Assembly: GCF_002160985.1 (NCBI RefSeq) | Contig: NZ_NFLQ01000015.1 | Location: forward strand, 23,833-87,832 | Direction of reading: 5' to 3' | Source: Lachnoclostridium sp. An118 | GTDB taxonomy: Bacteria > Bacillota > Clostridia > Lachnospirales > Lachnospiraceae | DNA length: 64,000 nucleotides | Shown here: piece by piece, positions 52,408-60,220 of the stretch | Numbering within the stretch: the stretch's first letter is position 1 | Layout: each line of letters opens with the position of its first letter | Program-made: the position numbers and the translations under genes | The notes under the pieces: model-generated | What the model was told of the DNA's origin: nothing | The model's database searches: none | What the model saw: the letters and a program-made list of their open reading frames with translations, nothing else

Positions 52408-52776
52408 ATGGATGAAGACAAGTGGGACAGGCTTTTAAAGATACGGACAGCCGGGCGGGACGACTCGCAGGCGGACCAGTACCGGTATCCCTATGAGCCC
52501 ACGCCCTACTCTGTGCTGGAGAGGCTGGCCAATTCCGGGTATATCCGGAAGAGGAACACACTGCTGGATTACGGCTGCGGCAAGGGGCGGGTGGATTTCT
52601 TTCTGGCCTGGCAGACAGGGTGCCGGACGATTGGCGTGGAGTACGACGAGAGGATATTTGAAAAGGCGCGGGACAATGCGAGGACGGCAGCCCGGGCGGA
52701 GAGAACAGAGTTTGAGCTGGCGGATGCGGAGCATTTTCCGGTTCCTGAGCAGGTGGACCGGATTTATTTTCAGTGA
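52408..52776 (+). pseudogene. Truncated class I SAM-dependent methyltransferase
   Basis: 122 residues covering only the N-terminal part of the fold: LLDYGCGKGRVDFFLAW (SAM motif I, about residue 47) and GVEYDERIFEKA (motif II). It stops at VDRIYFQ, where relatives carry on for roughly 80 residues with the remaining strands. The stop is followed 17 bases later by the start of the next gene, consistent with a deletion that removed the 3' half. It may be non-functional; an unusually short active form is less likely. Confidence 0.65.
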
Positions 52777-52793
52777 CTATAAAGGAGGACAAT

Positions 52794-53315
52794 ATGGCCA
52801 GGATCAGGATCATAAAGAAGAATGACGAGTTCAATTCAGAATATGACATTGGCGACATTTTTGAGATAACAGGCACCTGGTACGGGGGCGTGCACATTAC
52901 CGGGAAGTCGGGAATCCCGGTTTCCCTGGATAAGGATGAGTATATGGAGCTGGACACAGAGCCTGAGCCGGATGATGAGGAAAACAAAGAGCCAGATGAG
53001 GAAAATGCAGAGCCGGGTGGCGAGACGGCCGGGGAGAAGACCGGGGAAAGGGCTCCAAAGAGGGATATCCGGGCAGGCGACATTGTGCGGCATTTTAAGA
53101 GGGAGTGGGTGTCTCAGGAGACATCAGAGTATCTCTACAAGGTGCTTGCCTTTGCGCAGCACACGGAGACGGGGGAGCGTCTGGTGATCTACCAGGCTCT
53201 GTACGCCCCGTTTAAGATCTGCGCCAGGCCTTACGCCATGTTCATGAGTCTGGTGGACAGAGAGAAGTATCCGGATGTAAAGCAGACATACCGGTTTGAG
53301 AAGCTGGAGGTGTGA
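52794..53315 (+). CDS. DUF1653 domain protein with acidic linker
   Basis: 173 residues. An N-terminal 55-residue module (GDIFEITGTWYGGVHITGKS) is joined by an acidic, repetitive linker (about 58-90) to a C-terminal DUF1653 domain: GDIVRHFKREW, then VLAFAQHTETGERLVIYQAL and RPYAMFMSLVDREKYP. DUF1653 has no established function. The ATG at 52794 lies just after AAAGGAGG; the frame extends upstream to 52773 across that site. The next gene begins 4 bases after its stop. Confidence 0.8.
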   Translation: MARIRIIKKNDEFNSEYDIGDIFEITGTWYGGVHITGKSGIPVSLDKDEYMELDTEPEPDDEENKEPDEENAEPGGETAGEKTGERAPKRDIRAGDIVRHFKREWVSQETSEYLYKVLAFAQHTETGERLVIYQALYAPFKICARPYAMFMSLVDREKYPDVKQTYRFEKLEV

Positions 53316-53319
53316 GACG

Positions 53320-53592
53320 GTGGCACAGGAAAAGACAAAGGAGCTGTACAGGCTCCTCCTTGAGAAGGGATATCCGAAGGAGTTCTGCGCTGAGATCGCC
53401 TGCAAAAATATGAATACAGACTTCACAGCAGGCAGGATGCTGGGATATCTGCACCGGGTCGGCAATCCCAGGATCGAGGACCTGGTGGATGAGATGCTGG
53501 CAATCTTAAGCGACAGGCAGCAGATCATGCAGAAGAAGGAGATGGAGCAGGCCCAGGCAGTGATGAATGATGTGTACAGGAATGGACTGTAG
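53320..53592 (+). CDS. Conserved-looking small protein of unknown function
   Basis: 90 residues, mostly helical, soluble and charged (ELYRLLLEKGYPKEFCAEIA, then GYLHRVGNPRIEDLVDEML). The GTG start at 53320 is 9 bases after GGAGG and 4 bases after the DUF1653 stop, so the two are translated together. I do not recognise a family. Confidence 0.65.
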   Translation: MAQEKTKELYRLLLEKGYPKEFCAEIACKNMNTDFTAGRMLGYLHRVGNPRIEDLVDEMLAILSDRQQIMQKKEMEQAQAVMNDVYRNGL

Positions 53593-53645
53593 AGTCAGAA
53601 GACAGAAGCAGCAGAAAGAAGCAAGAAAAGGGGAGGTGAGCCTTT

Positions 53646-54386
53646 ATGGCGCTCTACGCATTAGGAGACCTGCATCTGAGCTTTCAGGCCGACAGATCCA
53701 TGGATAAATTCGGGAGAGTGTGGCGGCACCATGAGCGCAAGATTGAGAAGTATGTCCGGCAGATCGTAAAGCCGGAGGATACACTTGTGCTCACCGGCGA
53801 CCACTCCTGGGGGAGGAAGCTGCCCGAGTGCCGGGAGGACCTGGCGTTTATAGAGAGGCTTCCCGGCCGCAAGATCCTTCTTCGGGGAAACCACGATATG
53901 TTCTGGGACGCAAAGAAGACGGAGAGTCTGAATGAAGAATTTAAGGGTAGGCTTTTTTTCCTCCAGAATAATTTTGCGGTATACCAGGATCACGCCCTGG
54001 TGGGAACGAAGGGCTGCACATTTGAGGGCCCCTTCTATCTGGACGGCAGGGGCCGCATCCTGGGATGGGATGAAGAGAGCGAGGCCCGGGCAAAGAAGCT
54101 GGTGGCAAGGGAGATGACCCGGCTGCGCAGCTCTTTTTCGCAGGCCCGGGATGCTGGTTACCGGAAGTTCATTATGTTCCTGCACTACCCGCCCACCAGC
54201 ATACTGGAGGAGACTTCCCCCTTCACAGAGATAGCGGAAGAGTATCAGGTGACCGCTGTCGTGTACTCCCACTGTCACGGGGAGAGCCGCTTCGGGGACA
54301 GCATCCGGGGAGAATACCGGGGTATCCGGTACATGCTGGTGTCGGGCGATTGTCTGGGCTTCCGGCCGGCGGAGGTGCTGCCTTAG
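53646..54386 (+). CDS. Metallophosphoesterase (calcineurin-like)
   Basis: 246 residues with the five phosphoesterase blocks: GDLHL (residues 7-11), TGDHSWGRK (about 49), RGNHDMFWDAK (about 79), LHYPPT (about 179) and YSHCHGES (about 211). It differs from the usual pattern in having His after GD in block II and Cys inside the last HxH. A two-metal hydrolase of unknown substrate; cytoplasmic. GGGGAGGTGAG precedes the ATG. Confidence 0.9.
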   Translation: MALYALGDLHLSFQADRSMDKFGRVWRHHERKIEKYVRQIVKPEDTLVLTGDHSWGRKLPECREDLAFIERLPGRKILLRGNHDMFWDAKKTESLNEEFKGRLFFLQNNFAVYQDHALVGTKGCTFEGPFYLDGRGRILGWDEESEARAKKLVAREMTRLRSSFSQARDAGYRKFIMFLHYPPTSILEETSPFTEIAEEYQVTAVVYSHCHGESRFGDSIRGEYRGIRYMLVSGDCLGFRPAEVLP

Positions 54387-54510
54387 GGGGAAACCCTGCA
54401 AGCCGGTTTTCCTTTTGGGGACGTTTTGGTCTCCTGCCGTGAAAAATCCGTTCAAAAAGGCGGCTCCATGTGATAAAATAGGCTGGAAAACAACAGGGAG
54501 GATTTTGAAG

Positions 54511-55392
54511 ATGAAAATAGCAGTGACCTATGATAAGGGAAACATATTTCAGCATTTTGGAAGGACAGAAGCTTTTAAAGTGTACCAGGCGGAAGATGGC
54601 AAGGTGGTTTCCAGCGAGATACTTAGCTCCAACGGCACCGGCCATAGCGCGCTGGCCGGACTTCTGGCAGACCAGTCGGTGGATGTGCTGATCTGCGGCG
54701 GCATCGGCGAGGGAGCCCAGGCAGCCCTTAAGGAGGCGGGCGTGGAGCTGTGCGCCGGCGCCGAGGGAGACACGGACCAGGCAGTGGAGGCCTATCTGAG
54801 AGGAGAGCTTGTCTCCACAGGGGCAAACTGTGACCACCATCACGGGGAGGAGCACGACTGCGGAGAGCACGGAGAGGCTGAAGAGGGGCATTCCTGCGGC
54901 GGTGGCTGCGGGTCAGGCTGCGGTGGCGGCTGCGCGGGCGGATGCGGCTCACAGCCGGCCATCACCGGGCGTAATGTGGGAAAGACATGCCGCACCCACT
55001 ACAGAGGGACCTTCGATGACGGGACCCAGTTCGACTCTTCCTATGACAGGGGAGAGCCGCTGGAATTTATCTGCGGCGCAGGCCAGATGATCCGGGGATT
55101 TGATCAGGCTGTGGCTGACATGGAGGTGGGACAGGTGGTGGATGTCCACCTGATGCCGGAGGAGGCCTACGGCATGCCGGACCCCAGCGCTGTCTTTACA
55201 GTTGAGATTGCCCAGCTCCCGGGCTCAGAAGAATTGGAGGCAGGGCAGCAGGTGTATCTGACCAATCCATACGGACAGCCATTCCCGGTGAAGGTGGTGG
55301 CTAAGGATGAGACCACGGTCACCTTTGATGCCAACCACGAGATGGCGGGCAGGGAGCTGAACTTCCGGATCGAGCTGGTGGAGGTAAGATAG
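54511..55392 (+). CDS. Fusion of NifX/NifB-like domain, Cys/His/Gly-rich linker and SlyD-type FKBP prolyl isomerase
   Basis: 293 residues from the ATG at 54511 (AGGGAGGA upstream; the frame opens earlier at 54415 without a ribosome site). Residues 1-105 form a dinitrogenase iron-molybdenum cofactor-type domain (MKIAVTYDKGNIFQHFGRTE, then ICGGIGEGAQAALKEAGVEL). Residues about 110-150 are packed with His and Cys (DHHHGEEHDCGEHG, then CGGGCGSGCGGGC). Residues about 155-293 are a SlyD-like FKBP with its insert-in-flap domain (FDDGTQFDSSYDRGEPLEF, then VHLMPEEAYG). Likely a metal-binding folding helper or metal-delivery factor. The next gene starts 5 bases later. Confidence 0.88.
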   Translation: MKIAVTYDKGNIFQHFGRTEAFKVYQAEDGKVVSSEILSSNGTGHSALAGLLADQSVDVLICGGIGEGAQAALKEAGVELCAGAEGDTDQAVEAYLRGELVSTGANCDHHHGEEHDCGEHGEAEEGHSCGGGCGSGCGGGCAGGCGSQPAITGRNVGKTCRTHYRGTFDDGTQFDSSYDRGEPLEFICGAGQMIRGFDQAVADMEVGQVVDVHLMPEEAYGMPDPSAVFTVEIAQLPGSEELEAGQQVYLTNPYGQPFPVKVVAKDETTVTFDANHEMAGRELNFRIELVEVR

Positions 55393-55397
55393 GCAGG

Positions 55398-55937
55398 ATG
55401 GGATGCGTATATTTTGTCCGCCACGGACAGACTGTGTGGAATGTGGAGAATAAAATCTGCGGCGCCACGGATATTGAGCTGACAGAGCTGGGACACCGGC
55501 AGGCCGTTGAGACTGGAGAGAAGATACTGGCGGAGGGGATACAGGCCGATGAAATCCTGTACTCCCCCCTTGTCCGGACGGCTGAGACAGCCCGCCACAT
55601 CTCGGAGATCACCAAGATCCCCCGGCGGATGGAGCCCCGCCTGAGGGAGCAGAATTTTGGAAAGTGGGAGGGGACATCCCGACACGGAGCCGAGTTCCAG
55701 AAGGCGAAGGAGGACTTCTGCTGCCGCTATGACGGCGGGGAGTCCATGCTGCAGCTGGCCCAGAGAGTCTATGACCTGCTGGACGAGATTAAGGCAGAGG
55801 CAGAGGAAAAGACCTATATCCTGGTGGCACACAACGGGATTTCCAGAGTGATCCAGTCCTATTTTTTTGATATGACAAATGCGGAGTACGCTGCCTTTGG
55901 TGTGGAAAACTGCGCAGTGCGCAGGTATGTATTCTAA
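55398..55937 (+). CDS. Histidine phosphatase family protein (phosphoglycerate mutase-like)
   Basis: 179 residues. FVRHGQTVWN (residues 6-15) carries the phosphorylated His, with YSPLVRTAETARHI (about 55) and VAHNGISRVI (about 138, second His). Short members of this branch are usually phosphatases rather than cofactor-dependent glycolytic mutases; the substrate is unknown. It follows the NifX-SlyD gene by 5 bases and ends one base from the convergent ABC exporter gene, with no terminator visible between them. Confidence 0.92.
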   Translation: MGCVYFVRHGQTVWNVENKICGATDIELTELGHRQAVETGEKILAEGIQADEILYSPLVRTAETARHISEITKIPRRMEPRLREQNFGKWEGTSRHGAEFQKAKEDFCCRYDGGESMLQLAQRVYDLLDEIKAEAEEKTYILVAHNGISRVIQSYFFDMTNAEYAAFGVENCAVRRYVF

Positions 55938-55938
55938 G

Positions 55939-57624
55939 TTATTTCTTTAACTGAAAATATGCTGCAAAACGGGAGGGGACGCTGATGAGAGACTCAAAAG
56001 CGCCCTCTTCTTTAATGCACCCGTTTTCCATATAAAGGATTTTGTCATACTTTTTCAGCAGGTCCTCATCCAGATGGTGAGTGACTGTGATGAGAGTCAG
56101 ATCCTGCAGCTTTAACAATCTGTTTTCAATATCATACGCTGTCTGCCTGTCAATGGCGGAAGTACCCTCATCTAATATGAGGATGGGCTTGCTCCTGATC
56201 AGGGCGCGGGCGACTGCGATCCGCTGCTTCTGCCCGCCGGAGAGGTTTGAACCGTTTTCTCCGACCTGATACTGCAGGCCCTCCGGAAGCCCTGACAGGA
56301 ATTCGGTCAGTCCGCTCTCATCCGTGGCTTTTTTGATCATTTCCCCGGGATAGTCCTCATGCAAGCAGATGTTATCGTATATGGACTCGTCAAACATGTA
56401 AATATTCTGATGGATCGTCGATGACAGCTGTGCCACCGTATCCGGGTCTGTCCTGTGAAGCTCCGTATTGTCATACAGGATTTCCCCTCTGTATGTGGAG
56501 TAGCAGCCGGACAAAAGCTTGATAAGTGTACTCTTTCCGCAGCCGCTCTTCCCGACAAGGACATATTTCTTTCCTCTTTCAATGGTACAGTTCACACCGG
56601 ATAAGACCTCCTTCTGACCGTCGTAAGAAAAGGAAAGCTCGTTTGCGCATATGCAGTTCTGACAGGAGGCCGGGACTCCTTTCCTGGACAGAGCCGCAGG
56701 GAAATTTGCTGTCTCTTTCAGCTTTTCGATGATCGGCTGCATGCTTTTCATCTTGGGAATGTTCGTAAATATCATGACAAGAGGGTTGGCCAGATTGCTG
56801 CTCACCTGTACCATGCCTAACAGGGTTCCCACAGTTATGCGTCCGGTAATGATAAAATACGCGGATAGAAAAAGGACTACGATCTGAACCATAAGGGAGA
56901 GAAATGCGGACACCCCTTCGTTTAGCGCGAGCAGCCTGTCAACGCTGTATTTAGACCGGGCTGTCTCTTTATTTTCTCTGTCAAATCTCTGCGCGGCGTA
57001 CTCTTTCATGGAATAGGACTTTATGACCTCAAATCCGGACAGAATGTCTTTCAGGCTGACTGTGAAGGCTGCCAGCTTGGAGGAAAAGCTGTTCTGCCTT
57101 ATCTCCAGCGACCTGCCAAGCAGACCTGGAATGAGGAACATGACTGCAATTGCCATGGTTACAAAAATTGTGACAATGAGGTCAAAGCAGATCATCAGCA
57201 CAAAGGAGGAGATGAATATGACCGTGTACTGCACGACCTCGAAAAGAGGCAGCAGAAAATTCTCCTCCAGCATTTTCACATCATTTGTCATGACAGAAAT
57301 GTAATCCGCGGTATTTTTCCTGTAAAAATCTTCCATATTCCGAGCCATCGTTCCCCGGAACATATCTGAGCGGATCTGGTAAATGATCCGGCAAACCACC
57401 TTTTTGCTGAGCAGAGACTGGAGATAGAGAAACATCCCCAGCAGCGCAAAATAGGCAATGGAAAATACAACAATCTGCAGAAACTGCCGGATATCTCTTT
57501 CAACAGCTATATCAAGCAGCTGCTGGAGAAGGACAGCCATGAAAACATACCCTAAAGAGGCGATCACGCTTGTGAAAAGTGTCAATGCAAATAAAATTTT
57601 ATTTTGTTTTATATAAGGTCTCAT
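55939..57624 (-). CDS. ABC exporter, fused membrane and ATP-binding domains
   Basis: 561-residue half-transporter that should work as a dimer. About six transmembrane segments fill residues 1-300. The ATPase has P-loop GKSGCGKSTLI (about 354), signature LSGGQKQRIAVARAL (about 456), Walker B ILILDEGTSAID (about 477) and the switch His in TVTHHLDED. It probably exports a drug, lipid or peptide. AAAGGAGGA lies upstream of the ATG. A TetR gene precedes it on the same strand, and a perfect palindrome in the gap suggests direct repression. Confidence 0.93.
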   Translation of the reverse strand: MRPYIKQNKILFALTLFTSVIASLGYVFMAVLLQQLLDIAVERDIRQFLQIVVFSIAYFALLGMFLYLQSLLSKKVVCRIIYQIRSDMFRGTMARNMEDFYRKNTADYISVMTNDVKMLEENFLLPLFEVVQYTVIFISSFVLMICFDLIVTIFVTMAIAVMFLIPGLLGRSLEIRQNSFSSKLAAFTVSLKDILSGFEVIKSYSMKEYAAQRFDRENKETARSKYSVDRLLALNEGVSAFLSLMVQIVVLFLSAYFIITGRITVGTLLGMVQVSSNLANPLVMIFTNIPKMKSMQPIIEKLKETANFPAALSRKGVPASCQNCICANELSFSYDGQKEVLSGVNCTIERGKKYVLVGKSGCGKSTLIKLLSGCYSTYRGEILYDNTELHRTDPDTVAQLSSTIHQNIYMFDESIYDNICLHEDYPGEMIKKATDESGLTEFLSGLPEGLQYQVGENGSNLSGGQKQRIAVARALIRSKPILILDEGTSAIDRQTAYDIENRLLKLQDLTLITVTHHLDEDLLKKYDKILYMENGCIKEEGAFESLISVPSRFAAYFQLKK

Positions 57625-57641
57625 AAATTCCTCCTTTATTT

Positions 57642-57658
57642 ATACATGTAGCATGTAT
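57642..57658. promoter_or_regulatory. TetR operator between tetR and the ABC exporter gene
   Basis: ATACATG-TAG-CATGTAT, a perfect 7+3+7 palindrome about 18 bases upstream of the exporter start. A near-identical copy precedes the TetR gene. Confidence 0.7.
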
Positions 57659-57702
57659 GTATATAGGTAAAAATAAAACTGCCAAAAGGCAATCTTATTT
57701 TC

Positions 57703-58326
57703 CTATGCATGCTGTCTGCACAGCTCAACGATTTCATCGTCAATCACCGGAAGTCCCAGCTTGTCCATGATGTTTTTGATCATTAAAAATTTTTCCCATG
57801 TCTCCTCCGGTGTCATTGGATATATGGTGGGGATGGACCAGAAATTTGTTAAAAGGACAAACAGCTCTGCCAGCAATTTTGCGTGCTCTGTCTTTATGGA
57901 GCCATCCTGTATCCCTTCCTCTATCAGCTCCTGGTACATGGGCGCCAGCTCCTGATTGCTTTCCACCAGCTTCTTCAGAAAGGCCGGACTTCCCATAAGC
58001 TGCATGGAGGCCATGCTCAGCTGATGGTGTTCGGTGTCATCAAAGGACGTTTTCAGAACAAATTTCAGCTTTTCCAGGCCATTCAGCTCTGTGTGCTCTT
58101 TGGCCCTTTCAAAGGGATTGCTCTCATTAAAAAGCTTTTCACATAAAGCGTCAAACACTTCTTCCTTTGACTTGAAATGATGGTAAAAGGCCCCTCTTGT
58201 CAGGCCGCCCATTTCACCGATGATGTCTAATACGGTTGTTTCCTCGTACCCTTTTTCCAAAAATAATTTTAAAGAAGCGTCTAGGATTTTCTGGACTGTT
58301 TCCTCCGGATATTTGTTTCGCGGCAA
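57703..58326 (-). CDS. TetR-family transcriptional regulator
   Basis: 207 residues. The N-terminal helix-turn-helix is classical: QKILDASLKLFLEKGYEETT, then MGGLTRGAFYHHFKSKEEVF (recognition helix near residues 33-52). The larger C-terminal ligand domain is variable. GGAGGTGGG precedes the ATG. It is followed on the same strand by an ABC exporter, with ATACATG/CATGTAT-type palindromes before both genes, which points to autoregulation and ligand-induced exporter expression. Effector unknown. Confidence 0.94.
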   Translation of the reverse strand: MPRNKYPEETVQKILDASLKLFLEKGYEETTVLDIIGEMGGLTRGAFYHHFKSKEEVFDALCEKLFNESNPFERAKEHTELNGLEKLKFVLKTSFDDTEHHQLSMASMQLMGSPAFLKKLVESNQELAPMYQELIEEGIQDGSIKTEHAKLLAELFVLLTNFWSIPTIYPMTPEETWEKFLMIKNIMDKLGLPVIDDEIVELCRQHA

Positions 58327-58367
58327 GAGCCCACCTCCTTACATGCATTGTGTATGTATATCGTATC

Positions 58368-58384
58368 ATGCATGTTGCATGTAT
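58368..58384. promoter_or_regulatory. TetR operator upstream of tetR
   Basis: ATGCATG-TTG-CATGTAT, one mismatch from the perfect operator at 57642. A second, weaker copy (TACATGCA and TGTGTATGTA) lies at 58340-58357, closer to the tetR start. Confidence 0.65.
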
Positions 58385-58692
58385 GTCAATAGGATTTTCG
58401 TGCTTTCAACTCTGGACTGCTGATATTGGATCATACGAAAAGGGACAATCATATTATCACGATAACGTTGCTGTTGTTCCGATAAAAGGGTATATTATTA
58501 CGTGAGGAAAATTATGAGTTGTATATTTTGACGTTGGATAACTTGTTAAATCTGACTTTTGAATTTTATCTCAATGAGTTTATCGGGAAAAGGACGGGCA
58601 TATTCTGGGGGAATATACGTTGAAAGGAATATATGATAAGATGTGGAGTGTTATCTCCTAACAATCAGAAAAACAATCATAAAAAAATACGA
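58385..58692. other. AT-rich intergenic stretch at the start of the accessory region
   Basis: About 300 bases without a supportable gene. Short frames are interrupted and have no ribosome sites. This is where base composition drops relative to the genes on the left. Confidence 0.5.
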
Positions 58693-58721
58693 TTGATTTT
58701 CTGCGCGTTTTTGGCTATAAT
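58693..58721 (+). promoter_or_regulatory. Promoter of the AlbA-type regulator gene
   Basis: TTGATT (58693-58698), 17-base spacer, TATAAT (58716-58721), about 35 bases before the start at 58755. Confidence 0.7.
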
Positions 58722-58754
58722 ATAAATAGTAAGATTGGAAAGGAAGCGCTGTGT

Positions 58755-60008
58755 ATGCGTGAAACGAGAACAACGGAGTTCAAGGAAAAGATTACAAATA
58801 CATTTTTAAAAACAGTAAGTGCCTTTTCGAATTACGAAGGTGGAGAAATCTATTTTGGTATTGATGACAACGGCAATATCAAAGGATTGCCGGATGTAAA
58901 ACAAGCGTGCCTGGACATTGAAAACAAAGTTAATGACAGCATTACTCCGCAGCCCGATTACACATTGGAATTGCAGAATAATGATAGAACGATAAAATTG
59001 ACTGTAAAAAGTGGGAGTCATAAGCCATATTTATATAAATCAAAAGCCTACAAACGAAATGATACTGCAACAATAGAGGTTGACACACTGGAGTTGTCAA
59101 GACTGATTTTAGAAGGGAAAAATATTAGATTTGAAGAATTGCCCTGTGAAGATCAAGAACTGACGTTTGATATTTTATGCGAAAAATTAAAAGAATATAT
59201 TCAGATTGAAACTTTTAATCAAGATACCTTGAAAACGCTGAATTTATATAACAGCGCCACTGGATATAATAATGCAGCTGGTATTTTGGCTGATAAAAAT
59301 CATTTTCCGGGAATTGATATTGTGAAATTCGGTGAAAACATCAGTGTGATCCATAAGAGAGCAACATTTGATCATATATCCATTTTGGAAGTCTACGAAA
59401 AGACGGCAGAGGTGTTCAAGGATTATTATGAATATGAAGAAATACAAGGCCCTGAAAGGAAAAAGATAGAAAAAATACCGGAGGCTGCCTTTCGAGAAGC
59501 GATTGCAACCGCACTGATCCACAGAGCGTGGGATGTGGATTCGCAGATTAAAGTTTCGATGTTTGATGACAGGATAGAAATTGTTTCTCCGGGAGGATTG
59601 CCTTCTGGAATAAGAGAAGATGAATATTTATCGGGGAAACTTTCGGTTTTAAGAAATAGAAATCTGGCAAATGTATTTTACAGGCTGGGGTTTGTCGAAA
59701 TATTCGGCACAGGAATCACAAGGATAAAACAGCTCTATGAAGAAGGCTTGATACAGCCGGATTTTGAAGTGTCGGAAAACACAATCAAGATTGTACTTCC
59801 GGTTTTTGAGAAAAACCTGAATTTAACGGAAGATGAAAGAAAAATATATAAGCTTTTAAGTCGGACAATGTTGAAATCAATTAGCGAAATAGCTCCTTAT
59901 GTGGAGTTTGGAAAATCAAAGACAACACAGTTACTGAAACAAATGGGTAAAAAAGGCGTCGTGAAAATTGAAGGAAGGGGAAGAGGTACTAAGTATGCGA
60001 TAAAGTAA
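58755..60008 (+). CDS. Schlafen/AlbA_2-domain ATP-binding putative transcriptional regulator
   Basis: 417 residues. The N-terminal AlbA_2 (Schlafen-like) domain includes TEFKEKI, FSNYEGGEIYFGIDDNGNIKG (split: FSNYEGGEIYFGIDD) and the YKRNDTATIE end (residues 5-120). The C-terminal half has a GHKL-type HATPase_c_4 block (EAAFREAIATALIHRAW, about 240; IFGTGITRIKQLYEE, about 320) and ends in a winged helix (SISEIAPYVEFGKSKTTQLL). Such proteins are common in accessory regions; their targets are mostly unknown. Base composition is clearly more AT-rich than the chromosome on the left. Confidence 0.88.
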   Translation: MRETRTTEFKEKITNTFLKTVSAFSNYEGGEIYFGIDDNGNIKGLPDVKQACLDIENKVNDSITPQPDYTLELQNNDRTIKLTVKSGSHKPYLYKSKAYKRNDTATIEVDTLELSRLILEGKNIRFEELPCEDQELTFDILCEKLKEYIQIETFNQDTLKTLNLYNSATGYNNAAGILADKNHFPGIDIVKFGENISVIHKRATFDHISILEVYEKTAEVFKDYYEYEEIQGPERKKIEKIPEAAFREAIATALIHRAWDVDSQIKVSMFDDRIEIVSPGGLPSGIREDEYLSGKLSVLRNRNLANVFYRLGFVEIFGTGITRIKQLYEEGLIQPDFEVSENTIKIVLPVFEKNLNLTEDERKIYKLLSRTMLKSISEIAPYVEFGKSKTTQLLKQMGKKGVVKIEGRGRGTKYAIK

Positions 60009-60149
60009 TAATTGTGATGAAGAAGAAACATTTGCATATAAGCAGAAATACGAACATCATTAAAATTCTTTTTATCTACCACGGCAGTATCTTGAAAAAT
60101 TCCGGAAAAGCCTGTAAAATCAATAGTTTCACGGCGAGGAAAGGCGCTT

Positions 60150-60168
60150 ACTACACCACTACTACACC
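60150..60168 (+). repeat. Tandem ACTACACC direct repeats
   Basis: ACTACACC at 60150-60157 and again at 60161-60168, separated by ACT, in the gap between the AlbA-type gene and the next gene. Could be part of a recombination site or a scar; no integrase gene is adjacent. The rest of 60009-60220 shows nothing else. Confidence 0.4.
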
Positions 60169-60220
60169 ATTTTTGAAAGAGCCTCGATGTGATATTCTAT
60201 AAAGGAAAAGAGAAAAATAA

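Noticed and set aside
58500..58690. Short open stretches in the AT-rich gap before the AlbA-type gene, suggestive of a decayed gene
   Set aside because: No start/ribosome-site pair and no recognisable family; could be random in AT-rich DNA.
60014..60202. 62-codon frame after the AlbA-type gene
   Set aside because: No ribosome site and low-complexity composition; it crosses the ACTACACC repeats.
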